From Opimibacter sp963837505 (GTDB lineage Bacteria > Bacteroidota > Bacteroidia > Chitinophagales > Saprospiraceae), in NCBI GenBank assembly GCA_963837505.1, contig CAWINN010000007.1, positions 7,524 through 71,523 of the forward strand: a DNA stretch of 64,000 nt, given 5' to 3'. Below are positions 1-9,474 of this stretch, piece by piece. A model generated the notes under the pieces. That model saw only the letters and a list, made by a program, of their open reading frames with translations, was not told the DNA's origin and did not search any database. The position numbers and the translations under genes were made by a program. Numbering within the stretch: the stretch's first letter is position 1; each line of letters begins with the position of its first letter.

Positions 1-2199
1 ATTACAGGTGATTGCGTCACCTATGAACCTGATCCTGGCTTCAACGGACTGGATACTTTCTGTGTCTATGTTTGTCATCCGAATTATCCGGGATTGTGTG
101 ACACGACCATCATCATCATTGATGTGACGCCTGTAAACAATCCACCGGACGCAGAGCCTGATCCCACTACCACTTCAGAGGATACACCCGCCATCATCGA
201 TGTGCTGGCCAATGACAGCGATCCGGATGATCCGCTTGGCATCCCGGCAGTGACGGATGGACCTGATCATGGCACCGCTACTGTCAATCCCGATAGTACG
301 ATCACCTATACTCCCGATCCGAATTATGTTGGTGTGGATACTTTTATTTACACCATCTGCGATCCCGGACTGTTGTGCGATACCGCATTGGTTGTAGTCA
401 CGGTTGAACCTCAAATCGATACCGTGATGTATACGATTCCGGAAGATGATACCATACAGATTTGTAGTGGTGAGTTGACCGTCTTCGATGTACCCGCCAC
501 TTCAATGAGCATTTGTAATCTGCCATCCAATGGGACCGCCACCATCAATGGTGATTGCGTAACGTATGAACCTGATCCTGGTTTCAACGGACTGGATACT
601 TTCTGTGTCTATGTTTGCCATCCGAATTATCCGGGATTGTGTGATACGACCATCATCATCATTGATGTAACGCCTGTAAATGATGCCCCGGTAGCAGAAC
701 CGGATTCAGCAACGGTACAGGAGAACTCATCAGTTATCATTGATGTCCTGGCTAATGACAGCGATCCGGATGATCCGCTCGGAATTCCGGATGTCATAGA
801 CGGACCCGACCATGGTTCGGCAACGGTTAATGCTGACAGCACCATTACTTACACGCCCGATCCGGATTATGTCGGTGTGGATACCTTCACTTACGCCATT
901 TGTGATCCCGGACCATTGTGCGATACGACATGGGTATATATTACTGTATTGCCAATGATGGACACGTTTGAAGTCATCATTAATTGTCCATCGGATCTGG
1001 TGCTCGAATGTGGCTCACCCGATTATGTTGGACAGATCAATGCGTGGATAGCAACTGCTACAGCCTCGGGTGGATGCCCCGGCAACCTCACCATCACCAC
1101 AGATTATGATGGCTCCAGTGTGCCCGATTTGAGTTGTGATCTATCCGGCGGACTCACTGTTATTTTTACAGCTGCAGATGAATGTGGCGATACGGCCACC
1201 TGCATGAAGACGGTGTACCTGGATGATTCGCTGTCTCCTGACGTCACTGCCGGAGTTATAGAAAGCTGTTACAATACCATTGAAGAGGCCATGGATGCAA
1301 TAATAGCTGCAACCACCGTTTCGGACAATTGCACAGCTGCTGAGGATCTTGCTATTGATTTTGGTGTCGCCTCAGGTCCTGCTTGCGATTCGATCATCAC
1401 CATGACCGTAACTGATGCTTGTGGTAATTCGGCTTCTGCCACTTATGAAACGATGATCAATTGCCAGGTGGTTCGCTGTCATGTCTTCCTGGAAGGTCCT
1501 TATAGCATTGCCGGAGATAGTATGAGGACGACTATGAATGAGGCACATACGTTACCCGGACAGCTCAATCCCAGTCCGTTTATATTTGACGCTCCTGCCG
1601 GGCAACCCTACCAGGGAGCGCCATGGAATTATACAGGGAACCTGGGCCTTAATTATGGAGACGGTGGAGGGATGACCCCTTATCCTCCCGATGTAGTGGA
1701 TTGGGTATTAGTGACGGTAAGGCATAACGGGATCCTGCCGGCAGACAATATCTGGACATGCGCCGGATGGGTACACAAGGATGGAATGGTCACCTTCCCT
1801 GAAGATTGTCCCGGACCGGCAATCAATATTGGGGACGATTACTATATACTCGTACAGCATCAAAATCACCTGGGTGCCCTCAGTCCTTCCTTTGTGAATA
1901 TACTTTGTAACGGCGCCGTTTTGGAATGGGATTTCAGGAACAGCGATTCCTATAAACCCGTCTTCCGGGCAGGCCAGAAAGAAGTGGAACCCGGCGTATG
2001 GGCGATGTTTGCCGCTAATGGCGAACAAGTACTGTCCATTGCTGCTATCAATTCAACAGACAGAACATTGTGGAAGGTCTGGCAGGGATTCCTCGGTTAT
2101 AGCCCGGGAGATTTCGACCTCAATACTATGACCAATTCGGCGGATGAGACCGTCTGGAAAAACAATCAGAACAGGACCTCAGGCATCATTTTCTATTAG
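1..2199 (+). CDS. Giant secreted repeat protein, Ig/HYR-like, 3' portion only
   Basis: The frame is open from base 1, so the gene begins outside the window; about 732 residues are visible. The sequence is a tandem of acidic, cysteine-containing beta domains with the recurring phrases 'VLANDSDPDDPLGIP' and 'YTPDPNYVGVDTF', typical of bacterial Ig/cadherin-like adhesin modules. A module repeats with a period of about 543 bp (compare 1-150 with 544-690). A HYR-like pair follows ('NCPSDLVLECGS', 'DACGNSASATYE', about residues 325-490). The C-terminal 240 residues end in 'GDFDLNTMTNSADETVWKNN', a dockerin-like calcium loop common at the ends of large Bacteroidota exported proteins. No classical T9SS type A sorting motif is present. 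Likely surface or extracellular; ligand unknown. A strong hairpin follows the stop codon. Confidence 0.85.
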   Translation: MTGDCVTYEPDPGFNGLDTFCVYVCHPNYPGLCDTTIIIIDVTPVNNPPDAEPDPTTTSEDTPAIIDVLANDSDPDDPLGIPAVTDGPDHGTATVNPDSTITYTPDPNYVGVDTFIYTICDPGLLCDTALVVVTVEPQIDTVMYTIPEDDTIQICSGELTVFDVPATSMSICNLPSNGTATINGDCVTYEPDPGFNGLDTFCVYVCHPNYPGLCDTTIIIIDVTPVNDAPVAEPDSATVQENSSVIIDVLANDSDPDDPLGIPDVIDGPDHGSATVNADSTITYTPDPDYVGVDTFTYAICDPGPLCDTTWVYITVLPMMDTFEVIINCPSDLVLECGSPDYVGQINAWIATATASGGCPGNLTITTDYDGSSVPDLSCDLSGGLTVIFTAADECGDTATCMKTVYLDDSLSPDVTAGVIESCYNTIEEAMDAIIAATTVSDNCTAAEDLAIDFGVASGPACDSIITMTVTDACGNSASATYETMINCQVVRCHVFLEGPYSIAGDSMRTTMNEAHTLPGQLNPSPFIFDAPAGQPYQGAPWNYTGNLGLNYGDGGGMTPYPPDVVDWVLVTVRHNGILPADNIWTCAGWVHKDGMVTFPEDCPGPAINIGDDYYILVQHQNHLGALSPSFVNILCNGAVLEWDFRNSDSYKPVFRAGQKEVEPGVWAMFAANGEQVLSIAAINSTDRTLWKVWQGFLGYSPGDFDLNTMTNSADETVWKNNQNRTSGIIFY

Positions 2200-2224
2200 C
2201 CATTCATGGAATGGACAATAGTTT

Positions 2225-2261
2225 TCTCCTGCCACCTCAGTATTTTTTTGGTGGCAGGAGA
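2225..2261. terminator. Hairpin between convergent genes
   Basis: A perfect 12-bp inverted repeat, TCTCCTGCCACC / GGTGGCAGGAGA, with a 13-nt loop containing a T run. It lies 25 bp after the stop of the repeat protein and before the convergent PaiB-like gene. There is no T tract directly after the stem, so it is a probable rather than canonical intrinsic terminator. Confidence 0.5.
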
Positions 2262-2375
2262 GGACTATGGTTCTGGAAAATAAATTTTGAGGTAAGGCCA
2301 CCTCGTAAAATCGAGAAGTTATAGTGCAAGGGTTATACGGCTCTTCAGAAATCGTCTTCGATCAGGTTAACCGCC

Positions 2376-3020
2376 TTATTCTTTATTACCAGGAAATACT
2401 TCCCTTGTTCTTTTTTCCATCTCGGTTGCAATCACCTGTCCGCTTTCATCCTGTTGCTTTAGGCGCTGTATGATGTTGCGATAGCTTTCCTCATCCCTGT
2501 CCTGGCTTAATTTGAAAACGGTGTCTATTTCATTGACTTCGATTTCAAAGGCTGCAATGGCTTTCATCAATTTTTGCGTATAGTCCGAAGGAAGGTTATC
2601 ATAGATGGTGGTGGATTGCGGATTGTAATTTTCAAAGTGAAGCGTTATCAGGCGAAGTGCATCTACGAGGGCATGGTCGTCCAAAAACCTTACCGTGCCT
2701 TTGACATGAACACTCATATAGTTCCAGGTAGAAGGTGTGTACGGGTTGCTATACCAGGTACCACTTACATACGTGTGATGACCTGTGAAAACAACCAATA
2801 CATTTTGGTTATGGAGGAACGCTTTATGATGATCGGTATTTTTCATAATATGCCCTCTTAGTATTTTCCTGCCATTGGCTTCTTCTATAAATACCGGTAT
2901 CTGCGTAGCTACAGGTTTGCCTTCTGCATCGCATCCCGTCAATAAAGCAAACGGATACTTGGCGATAAACTCTTTGATGACAAGTTCGTTTTTCTCTTTA
3001 TGGTAAGGCAGGTTATACAT
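2376..3020 (-). CDS. PaiB-like FMN-binding split-barrel protein
   Basis: About 214 residues, the size of the PaiB/FMN_bind_2 family (negative transcriptional regulators with a flavin split-barrel fold). Typical phrases are the N-terminal 'MYNLPYHKEKNELVIKEFI', the barrel strand 'YPFALLTG' followed by 'ATQIPVF', and 'GHIMKNTDHH'. I prefer the ATG at 3020 because family members start with M-Y-x-P-x-Y/H; an ATG three codons upstream (3029) is also possible. Known members repress sporulation or protease genes in Bacillus, but in Bacteroidota they are mostly uncharacterised, so DNA binding is not assured. The gene stands alone, convergent with the upstream repeat protein. Confidence 0.8.
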   Translation of the reverse strand: MYNLPYHKEKNELVIKEFIAKYPFALLTGCDAEGKPVATQIPVFIEEANGRKILRGHIMKNTDHHKAFLHNQNVLVVFTGHHTYVSGTWYSNPYTPSTWNYMSVHVKGTVRFLDDHALVDALRLITLHFENYNPQSTTIYDNLPSDYTQKLMKAIAAFEIEVNEIDTVFKLSQDRDEESYRNIIQRLKQQDESGQVIATEMEKRTREVFPGNKE

Positions 3021-3296
3021 AATCAGCACATCAGTTTTTACAGCGTTAAAGATGAAGGTTTCTTTCCGGCTTCAACAAGGCAACAAAATTGCACATAATG
3101 TTTTGTTCCAGGGTAGCACGAATAGCCTTTGTCGTTCTGTTCAGTCTTTTTGTATACTCGTCAGGTATTTTGCGCCTTCCATGTAAGCCTGCTGAACAGG
3201 TTCAATAGCCATCGACGATCTTTATATCATGGACATTACCTTGCCCGTGACTATAGGGATGAAACCAGTTGACGTTAAACCTATCTCGTTATTTTT

Positions 3297-4511
3297 ATGA
3301 TCTTGTGTTACGGTCAGTCCTTTTTCGCTATGGGTAATTTTCTCTTTACAATATTAGGCCTCCTGAAATGGTTTCGCCACTCGTGGCTGCGCCTGGCGGG
3401 AAGAACGGAAGCAGACGTTCATGCCCATCGCATTATTTCAGGGAAAGCCTGGTCGGACTTCTGTGATCATCTCAAAACCGCCGGGGCCGCGCTTGTTTAT
3501 CCCGGTGCACCAACTGATGCATTTCAGCAGGCAGAAGGCATCCGGTACCTCACGCGCCTCACCAGGGCGGCTCTTGAAGCGTACGTGGAATTTGGTGATC
3601 CTGAATTTCCGGAGCTGCGAAGAATGGTACATGAAACAGTCAAACTCGGGGCAGACAACCCTGACAACTATTATATGAATGCGCAGATCAGTGGCGAATA
3701 TGAATACCGCATCACCGGGAAAAGAAATACCATTGATTATATCGGGTTTTTTACGCAGAACGGCGTCTATGGTCAACCCGGCGGCATGGCCCCCTGTGGT
3801 GTTCTCGAGAACAACGATTTGCTGGTGGAACCTGATGGTAGCTTTGAAATCATATTGAGTTACAAAAAAAAAGGAAAGAACTGGCTGAAGATAGAAGACA
3901 CTACAAGCCTGGTCATTGTGAGACAAACTTTTTTAGACAGACAAACCGAAGTACCTGCTTCATTGAAAATTGAAAATCTTAACGGCAGGAAATTCCCTAA
4001 TGATGTAACACCCGAAAAAATAGATAAAGGACTTAGTACTGCCGCGTTGTTTATTGCCGGTGCGCCTGTCTTGTTTTCCAAATGGGCGAATGGATTCAGG
4101 AAACATGCAAATCAATTACCCCAATTCAGCTCCGAAATTTCCAATGCCGCCGGCGGCGATGCCAATATCATCTACTATCACAGCTATTGGAATCTGGTGG
4201 ACGACGAAGCGCTTGTGATCACGTTCACCCCACCCGATTGCGAAACATGGAATTTTCAACTGAATAACTATTGGATGGAATCCCTGGATTACCGGTATTA
4301 TCCTGTTTGTGTGAACAAACATTCAGCAGTAAGGGAAAAGGACGGCAGCATCCGGATTATTGTTTCAAAATCGAACCCAGGTTTTTCCAACTGGATCGAT
4401 ACCTGCCACCATCATGAGGGAACGATGTGTCTCCGCTGGTATCGCTTAAAAAACACGGCTAAGCCGGTAAATCCTGACTGCCATGTAGTTAAACTTGCCG
4501 AACTAAAATAA
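3297..4511 (+). CDS. DUF1214 domain protein
   Basis: 404 residues. The C-terminal part has the DUF1214 pattern: 'DDEALVITFTPPDCETWNFQ', then 'NYWMESLDYRY', and the ending 'CLRWYRLKNTAKPV'. These proteins are commonly encoded beside lipid, steroid or sulfatase/sulfotransferase genes; no reaction has been assigned with certainty. The true start may be the ATG at 3330, because the first 11 residues are unlike the family. The stop codon overlaps the ATG of the next gene by one base (TAATG), which indicates translational coupling with the sulfotransferase. It probably handles or recognises the same lipid-like substrate, which is inference from context. Confidence 0.75.
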   Translation: MILCYGQSFFAMGNFLFTILGLLKWFRHSWLRLAGRTEADVHAHRIISGKAWSDFCDHLKTAGAALVYPGAPTDAFQQAEGIRYLTRLTRAALEAYVEFGDPEFPELRRMVHETVKLGADNPDNYYMNAQISGEYEYRITGKRNTIDYIGFFTQNGVYGQPGGMAPCGVLENNDLLVEPDGSFEIILSYKKKGKNWLKIEDTTSLVIVRQTFLDRQTEVPASLKIENLNGRKFPNDVTPEKIDKGLSTAALFIAGAPVLFSKWANGFRKHANQLPQFSSEISNAAGGDANIIYYHSYWNLVDDEALVITFTPPDCETWNFQLNNYWMESLDYRYYPVCVNKHSAVREKDGSIRIIVSKSNPGFSNWIDTCHHHEGTMCLRWYRLKNTAKPVNPDCHVVKLAELK

Positions 4512-5758
4512 TGATACGTCAGCGAAAAGTCCTGGCAACCGATTTCAAAGTAAAACCTTTCTGGTTCCATTGGATCAATGGCGCATGGGGAAGCACGTAT
4601 TTCCTTGGAACAAAAATTAACCTGGAAAAAGATCACCTCATCCGGCAGGCACAAAAACAAACCGGGCTTCAATCGTTTGGCGATGAATTTTGGGAAGAGC
4701 CGCTGGATCGCCTGCTCGATTCAATCAATCATGAAGCACAGTTGACTCCGGTGGGAAGATTGATCATGCATCAACGACTGATCAGTATGCTCTCCATCCG
4801 GTTGCGAGCGGAACAGGCGTTTAAAAATCGCCCTGAAATCCTGGAGCAGGAATTATATCCTGTACAATTGATTTGCGGTCTTCAGCGAACAGGTACCACC
4901 AAGTTGCAAAGGCTACTTGCCGCCGATCCTGAAAACAGGGTGCTGCTGAGTTGGGAAGCACTCCACCCGGTACCGTTGAGTGACGAACCGAATGAAAAAA
5001 ATAAGCGCATCAGGGCCGCGCAAATCAGTGAGAAAGCATTGAAATTAATGGCTCCCGGATTTTTTTCAATACATCCTGTTGAGCATCTTCAACCGGAAGA
5101 AGATATATTGTTACTCGACACCACCTTTATGAGTACGACCGCAGAGGCGATGATGCATGTTCCCTCTTATGCTGCGTGGCTGGAGAAAACGGATCAGACC
5201 GCAGCGTATGAATACATGGTTAAACTTTTGAAATACCTGCAGTTGCAACGACCGGCTAAACGATGGGTGCTGAAGAGTCCGCACCACATGGAGTTTCTCG
5301 GCACTATCAAAAAGGTGTTTACCGATATACAGTTTATCTGGACACATCGCGATGTCACCGAAAGCCTGCCATCCTTCCTCAGTATGGTGGCACACAGTCA
5401 GTCGATCTTTAGCCAAAAGGTCACTCTTGAACGGGTAGCTGAACATTGGGTTAGAAAAACGGGATACATGCTATCAAAAGGTATTGAATTCAGAAATGCG
5501 TTTCCTGATCAACCCTTTACAGATGTGCATTACCAAAAGCTGGTGAGTTCTCCAATGGATGTGCTCGAGGACATTTATAAAGTACGTGGTCCTATCCCGG
5601 CAGCTCTGAAGCAACGCTTCATCCGCCAGGAAAAAGAGAATAAGCAATATAAATTCGGAACGCACGATTACCATCCCGAGGATTTTGGATTGACCCGGCA
5701 GGCGATTGAAGAAAAGATGCAATTCTATTCCCAATTCCTGACCACGCTCACGAGTTAA
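4511..5758 (+). CDS. PAPS-dependent sulfotransferase family protein
   Basis: 415 residues, Sulfotransfer_3-like. The 5'-phosphosulfate-binding loop is visible as 'CGLQRTGTTKLQRLL' (G123 to T130), and the 3'-phosphate-binding helix as 'WTHRDVTESLPSFLSM' around residues 275-292. Family members transfer sulfate from PAPS to hydroxyl groups of carbohydrates, sterols or lipids. It overlaps the DUF1214 gene by one base and is followed after 3 bp by an SDR gene, so the three form one operon. No signal peptide; cytoplasmic. The acceptor cannot be read from sequence, but co-occurrence with an SDR and a 3-beta-HSD-like protein suggests an alicyclic or lipid alcohol. Confidence 0.82.
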   Translation: MIRQRKVLATDFKVKPFWFHWINGAWGSTYFLGTKINLEKDHLIRQAQKQTGLQSFGDEFWEEPLDRLLDSINHEAQLTPVGRLIMHQRLISMLSIRLRAEQAFKNRPEILEQELYPVQLICGLQRTGTTKLQRLLAADPENRVLLSWEALHPVPLSDEPNEKNKRIRAAQISEKALKLMAPGFFSIHPVEHLQPEEDILLLDTTFMSTTAEAMMHVPSYAAWLEKTDQTAAYEYMVKLLKYLQLQRPAKRWVLKSPHHMEFLGTIKKVFTDIQFIWTHRDVTESLPSFLSMVAHSQSIFSQKVTLERVAEHWVRKTGYMLSKGIEFRNAFPDQPFTDVHYQKLVSSPMDVLEDIYKVRGPIPAALKQRFIRQEKENKQYKFGTHDYHPEDFGLTRQAIEEKMQFYSQFLTTLTS

Positions 5759-5761
5759 CGT

Positions 5762-6760
5762 ATGACAGCGCAAAAACAACGGTACTCCAATGCCTTTACG
5801 GCTACGCTCAGTGGTATTACGGATCTGTTCCGAAAACAAAAAAACACAGTGTCCCTCAGTGAAGATGATCGCCTGGAGGGAAAAAATGTGCTGATCACCG
5901 GAGCCAGTTCAGGACTTGGATTTGAAGCCGCTGTTCAACTCGCCAAACGTGGCGCTCATGTCTGGATGGCCTGCCGAAGCGGCGTCCCGGGAAAAGCAGA
6001 GGAAGTAAAAAAACTTTCTGGAAACAACAAGGTGGACATCCTGCAGGTTGATCTTTCCGACCTGGATTCCATCATCGCATTCGTCAATCAACTGAAAGCA
6101 GCTTCAGTCAGGTTCGATGTGTTCGTTGACAATGCGGGTGTGGTGCCCAACAGGAGCAGAAAGACCAAACAGGGTATGGAAGAAATGTTCGTGGTGAACT
6201 ACCTCTCCAAGTATATGTTGTCACGGATGCTGATTGAAAATGATTTGTTCAACAAAACAAGTGAACAACTTCCTCGAATCATCATAGTAGCTTCAGAAAG
6301 TCACCGAAATCCAAAGGCATTTGACTGGGACGGTTTTGGAAAATATAAGGACTACCCGATGGGCAAAACCGTGGAGCTGTATGGATACTATAAATTGCTG
6401 CTGGCCACTTTCGCCAATGAACTCAGCCGAAGGATCAATGGCCAAGATCACGTTCAGTATTCTGTCTTTGTGCTTTGTCCCGGCCCGATGAATACCAATA
6501 TCGCGAGAGAAGCTCCGGTCATCTTCAAGCCGCTGTTAAAACTGGTCTTCCTGATATTCTTCAGATCCACGGCAGTGGCGGTGCGGCCCGTCGTCTATTT
6601 TGCTGCATCGCCGGAAGTAAATGGAAAAGCGATTGACTATCTTTTTCTCATGGGCAGAAAAGACATGGATGCCAAAGCCAGGGAGGAAGAGAATGGGCGA
6701 AAGCTCTGGCAACTTTCTGCTTCCTTACTGAAGGAACACGGTATTGTTTTCAAAGAATAA
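5762..6760 (+). CDS. Short-chain dehydrogenase/reductase (SDR)
   Basis: 332 residues with the classical SDR signature: nucleotide-binding 'TGASSGLG' (46-53), 'DNAG' (123-126), a catalytic serine in 'VASES' (about 178) and the active-site pair Y207/K211 in 'YGYYK'. The length and the N-terminal 40-residue extension resemble retinol-dehydrogenase/WW-oxidoreductase-like SDRs, which act on lipophilic alcohols or ketones with NADP(H). It starts 3 bp after the sulfotransferase stop, in the same operon. The substrate is unknown. It converges with the EthD-like gene on the other strand. Confidence 0.85.
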   Translation: MTAQKQRYSNAFTATLSGITDLFRKQKNTVSLSEDDRLEGKNVLITGASSGLGFEAAVQLAKRGAHVWMACRSGVPGKAEEVKKLSGNNKVDILQVDLSDLDSIIAFVNQLKAASVRFDVFVDNAGVVPNRSRKTKQGMEEMFVVNYLSKYMLSRMLIENDLFNKTSEQLPRIIIVASESHRNPKAFDWDGFGKYKDYPMGKTVELYGYYKLLLATFANELSRRINGQDHVQYSVFVLCPGPMNTNIAREAPVIFKPLLKLVFLIFFRSTAVAVRPVVYFAASPEVNGKAIDYLFLMGRKDMDAKAREEENGRKLWQLSASLLKEHGIVFKE

Positions 6761-6801
6761 TTTTCTGCGCTGAAGCCGTCTTACACCGACCACTACCCTG
6801 C

Positions 6802-7482
6802 TTATTTTGTACTAATGAGATATTCCGCGGCCAGGTAAGTTTCCATGGACGAATAATCAATGAAGGATTTCGTATCCGCGTACACCTTAATCATCCGCGG
6901 AATAATGATCAATGGGTTTCCGAAAAATGTAAAAGGGTTGAGCAGATCGGCTTCGGTTTTCATTTGTTCTTCTACTATTCCATTATATTTTATTGAACCT
7001 GGTGTCAGTGTTTCTTTTATTTCATTCCGCGTATAATTCCACAAGGGATGGATACGCAGAGAAAGCGGAGTATGCCCGTTATGCCAGCGATTGATGAAGG
7101 TGGTGTAATTAATATTTTTCTTTTTTGAAAACAAGGTGAGCAGGCAAACACCCGGGGTCCGATCGCCGTCCTTCCAGTTCCTCTGATAACTCACCGGCAA
7201 AGCTTCATCGACCCTGTATGCACCCCGAAAGCCCGGTTCATTCATCAATATCTCCACCGGGACCTGGCTTGATTGGAAGACGGAAATTGCCGCCATCTTT
7301 TTTTTCCCAAAGGGAATAATGGAAAAAACCGGAGGTGCCTTTTCAGTGATGGTCAATTTTATAGCTTCAGGATGAAGCGTCGAACTCACCTCATCGACGG
7401 CGTTGAAAATCCTCTTTTTAAAATCCGAATATGATTCAACCTCGTCCCCCTGTACCAGGTAGATTTCTTTCTTCATGTTCAT
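6802..7482 (-). CDS. EthD-like dimeric alpha/beta-barrel protein
   Basis: 226 residues. The middle part 'TTFINRWHNGHTPLSLRIHP' matches the EthD pattern (phi-x-x-x-W-x-x-x-H-x-P/L) of the ferredoxin-like dimeric barrel family. EthD proteins accompany oxidative degradation or modification pathways, but their role is poorly defined. The gene is divergent from the 3-beta-HSD-like gene (56-bp gap) and convergent with the SDR, so it sits inside the sulfotransferase group. No signal peptide. Confidence 0.65.
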   Translation of the reverse strand: MNMKKEIYLVQGDEVESYSDFKKRIFNAVDEVSSTLHPEAIKLTITEKAPPVFSIIPFGKKKMAAISVFQSSQVPVEILMNEPGFRGAYRVDEALPVSYQRNWKDGDRTPGVCLLTLFSKKKNINYTTFINRWHNGHTPLSLRIHPLWNYTRNEIKETLTPGSIKYNGIVEEQMKTEADLLNPFTFFGNPLIIIPRMIKVYADTKSFIDYSSMETYLAAEYLISTK

Positions 7483-7538
7483 TACTGCGAAATGAATATA
7501 TTTCCACGAGTTTAAACAAATAAAACGATAAGCGATAC

Positions 7539-8576
7539 ATGGCCGATGCTAAACTGAACATCCTGGTCACCGGGGGAGCGGGCTTTTTAGGAAGGGCCAT
7601 CGTGAATGAATTCCTGGATGTGAATTGCCCGCTGGAAGTTCAATCTGTGCGGGTTTTTGATTTGAAAGAAACCGGAGGTTTCAGAGATGATCGAGTTCAA
7701 TATATCCGCGGCGACATCGAACAACCTGATGAAATCAACAAGGCCTGTGCAGGCATGGACCTGGTGATTCATACGGCGGCGATCGTGGATTGGGGTACGA
7801 AATCGCCCAAAGAAGTGTACCACACTAATTTTGATGGCACTCAAAATGTAATCACCGCCTGCAAGCAGAACCATGTCCCCATGCTGCTGTATACCAGTTC
7901 GCTCGATGTAGTCATGACGGGTAATCCATTGGTGAATATCAGTGAATCACAACCGTATGCTACTAAGCATCTCAACATGTATTGTGAAAGCAAATGCCTG
8001 GCGGAACAACTGGTGTTATCAGAAAACAGTGAACACCTCAGGACCTGTGCCCTTCGTCCCGCTGACATCTGGGGAGAAGGAGATCCATATCACCTGGTGC
8101 CGCTGATCGATATGGCGAAAAGTGGATTTTATACGCGCATCGGAGATGGAACAGCGAAGAGTCAGCATGTGTATTCAGGTAACATGGCCTGGGCTCATGT
8201 GCTCGCCGCGAAGGCACTGGTCGATGGAAATACAAAAGTCCCGGGCAACGCCTATTTTATAACTGACATGCCGGGCAGTAACTTTTTCAACTTCTTCGAC
8301 GAGATCGTTTCGAAATGTGGTTATAGCATTTGGCCGCGCAATCTTTGGTTGCCCAAAGGATTCTCTTATGTGCTGGGGTTGATTTCAGAATCCATTGCCT
8401 TTCTGGTTCGCCCGGTCCATTACTACAATCCCAAGTTCAGCCGTTTTGCGGTGACGTACACAACCACTGATTTTACCTTCAGTGCGGAAAAAGCAAAAGA
8501 GGATTTTGGGTTTACTCCAAAATACAGCAAGGAAGAATCACTGGAAAGAACGGTTTCCTTTTTCAGAAAAAAATGA
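7539..8576 (+). CDS. 3-beta-HSD/NAD-dependent epimerase family protein
   Basis: 345 residues, extended SDR. 'TGGAGFLG' (11-18) is the NAD(P) loop, with 'HTAAIVDWG' (78-86) downstream; the catalytic residues are the serines of 'LYTSSLDVV' (120-121) and Y148/K152 in 'YCESK'. 'ALRPADIWGEGDPYHLVP' is characteristic of 3-beta-hydroxysteroid dehydrogenase/isomerase-like and sterol-4-alpha-carboxylate dehydrogenase-like proteins rather than sugar epimerases. With the nearby sulfotransferase, SDR, EthD and DUF1214 proteins it suggests oxidation at a ring or chain hydroxyl; whether the substrate is really a sterol is inference. A 102-bp MITE-like element begins 37 bp after the stop. Confidence 0.8.
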   Translation: MADAKLNILVTGGAGFLGRAIVNEFLDVNCPLEVQSVRVFDLKETGGFRDDRVQYIRGDIEQPDEINKACAGMDLVIHTAAIVDWGTKSPKEVYHTNFDGTQNVITACKQNHVPMLLYTSSLDVVMTGNPLVNISESQPYATKHLNMYCESKCLAEQLVLSENSEHLRTCALRPADIWGEGDPYHLVPLIDMAKSGFYTRIGDGTAKSQHVYSGNMAWAHVLAAKALVDGNTKVPGNAYFITDMPGSNFFNFFDEIVSKCGYSIWPRNLWLPKGFSYVLGLISESIAFLVRPVHYYNPKFSRFAVTYTTTDFTFSAEKAKEDFGFTPKYSKEESLERTVSFFRKK

Positions 8577-8612
8577 TTCTCGTTCCGGAGCATTTCCCTT
8601 CTATCCTTCTTT

Positions 8613-8714
8613 AGGGCACCTCTGATAACCTCATTTCAATTCAAGAGTTACTTTGATTATCAGTACATTGTAAGAAATGAACATACATATAAATTGGTTA
8701 TTAGCAGCGCCCCT
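8613..8714. mobile_element. MITE-like element, copy 1 of 3
   Basis: Imperfect terminal inverted repeats: AGGGCACCTCTGATAACC (8613-8630) and GGTTATTAGCAGCGCCCCT (8696-8714). The interior is similar to the copy at 27697-27798 read in reverse (for example 'TTTGATTATCA' in both) and more weakly to that at 12028-12128. It has no coding capacity. About 102 bp in every copy. Confidence 0.6.
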
Positions 8715-8729
8715 TAGCGAAATAAAAAG

Positions 8730-9176
8730 CTATTCAATTATAGGCGAGTCCATGTAAAAAGCTTCCAGCCATTTTCCACCACGTTTAATGTAATTCACGG
8801 CCACCTGGACTTTTGCAGGAAGCCGTTCATCCCCGCACACCCCTTCCTGGGTCGCCGTATAGATTAAAACAATTGTCTTTTTATTCAGCTTCACCATGCT
8901 GAAATTTTCAAGCGAAAAACTTTTCACTGTGCAGTCCGAAAGAGAACTGATGACTTCTGCTTTATTGGTGATGCCTTCGTCAGTAATCTGAAGATACTCG
9001 TCTGTCGTATTGGCCTCAAACCAGGCTGCATCCCGGGTTGTAAAAGCGTTCCAACCTGCCTTCTCCAGGTCAATAATGTGGGCTTTAAGCCTGGAGTCTT
9101 CCGCCATTTTCGTTTGGCTAAAGGTGGAGGTAACTACCAGTACGGCCATTACGGAGGTCAGTATTATGCTTTTCAT
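8730..9176 (-). CDS. Exported NTF2-like (DUF4440/SnoaL-type) protein
   Basis: 148 residues. The N-terminus 'MKSIILTSVMAVLVVTSTFS' is a clear signal peptide (cleavage probably near residue 20). The rest follows the NTF2-like pattern: helix 'LEKAGWNAFTTRDAAWFEAN', then 'DEYLQITDEG' and a terminal strand 'VNYIKRGGKWLEAFYMDSPI'. DUF4440-type proteins are small periplasmic or cytoplasmic barrels of mostly unknown function. It is separated from the upstream ester-cyclase-like gene by about 300 bp and is probably monocistronic. Confidence 0.7.
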   Translation of the reverse strand: MKSIILTSVMAVLVVTSTFSQTKMAEDSRLKAHIIDLEKAGWNAFTTRDAAWFEANTTDEYLQITDEGITNKAEVISSLSDCTVKSFSLENFSMVKLNKKTIVLIYTATQEGVCGDERLPAKVQVAVNYIKRGGKWLEAFYMDSPIIE

Positions 9177-9474
9177 AGTGTATGTTTTTTCAGATTACGC
9201 AGGATGGAAGGTTATTATCAAAAGCAATAAAATGAAGTAGGGCATACATCTCAAGCAGATGGTTGTTGGGTTAGTTAACTACCAAGTTTAATGTATAAAT
9301 ATTATTTTCCTCAATATGCTTTACTGTGTATGCCATAATCCGTAACTGCATCATGGATATGCTTACTTCCAAAATACGAATAATGAGACAAAGCAAAACT
9401 TATTTTTGCATATCTATAACTTGGTGCTCAGGGGATCCTCGTAGTAAACGGCCTGCCCAGGGGCCATTTCTCAC
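9177..9474. other. Intergenic stretch, no gene seen
   Basis: About 298 bp between two minus-strand genes. An inverted pair GGCATAC / GTATGCC (9241 and 9337) flanks an AT-rich stretch. I see no convincing ORF, RNA gene or terminator. Confidence 0.4.

Noticed and set aside
9241..9343. GGCATAC / GTATGCC inverted pair considered as an attC-like site
   Set aside because: It has no AAC/GTT cores or extended arms and lies far from the array.
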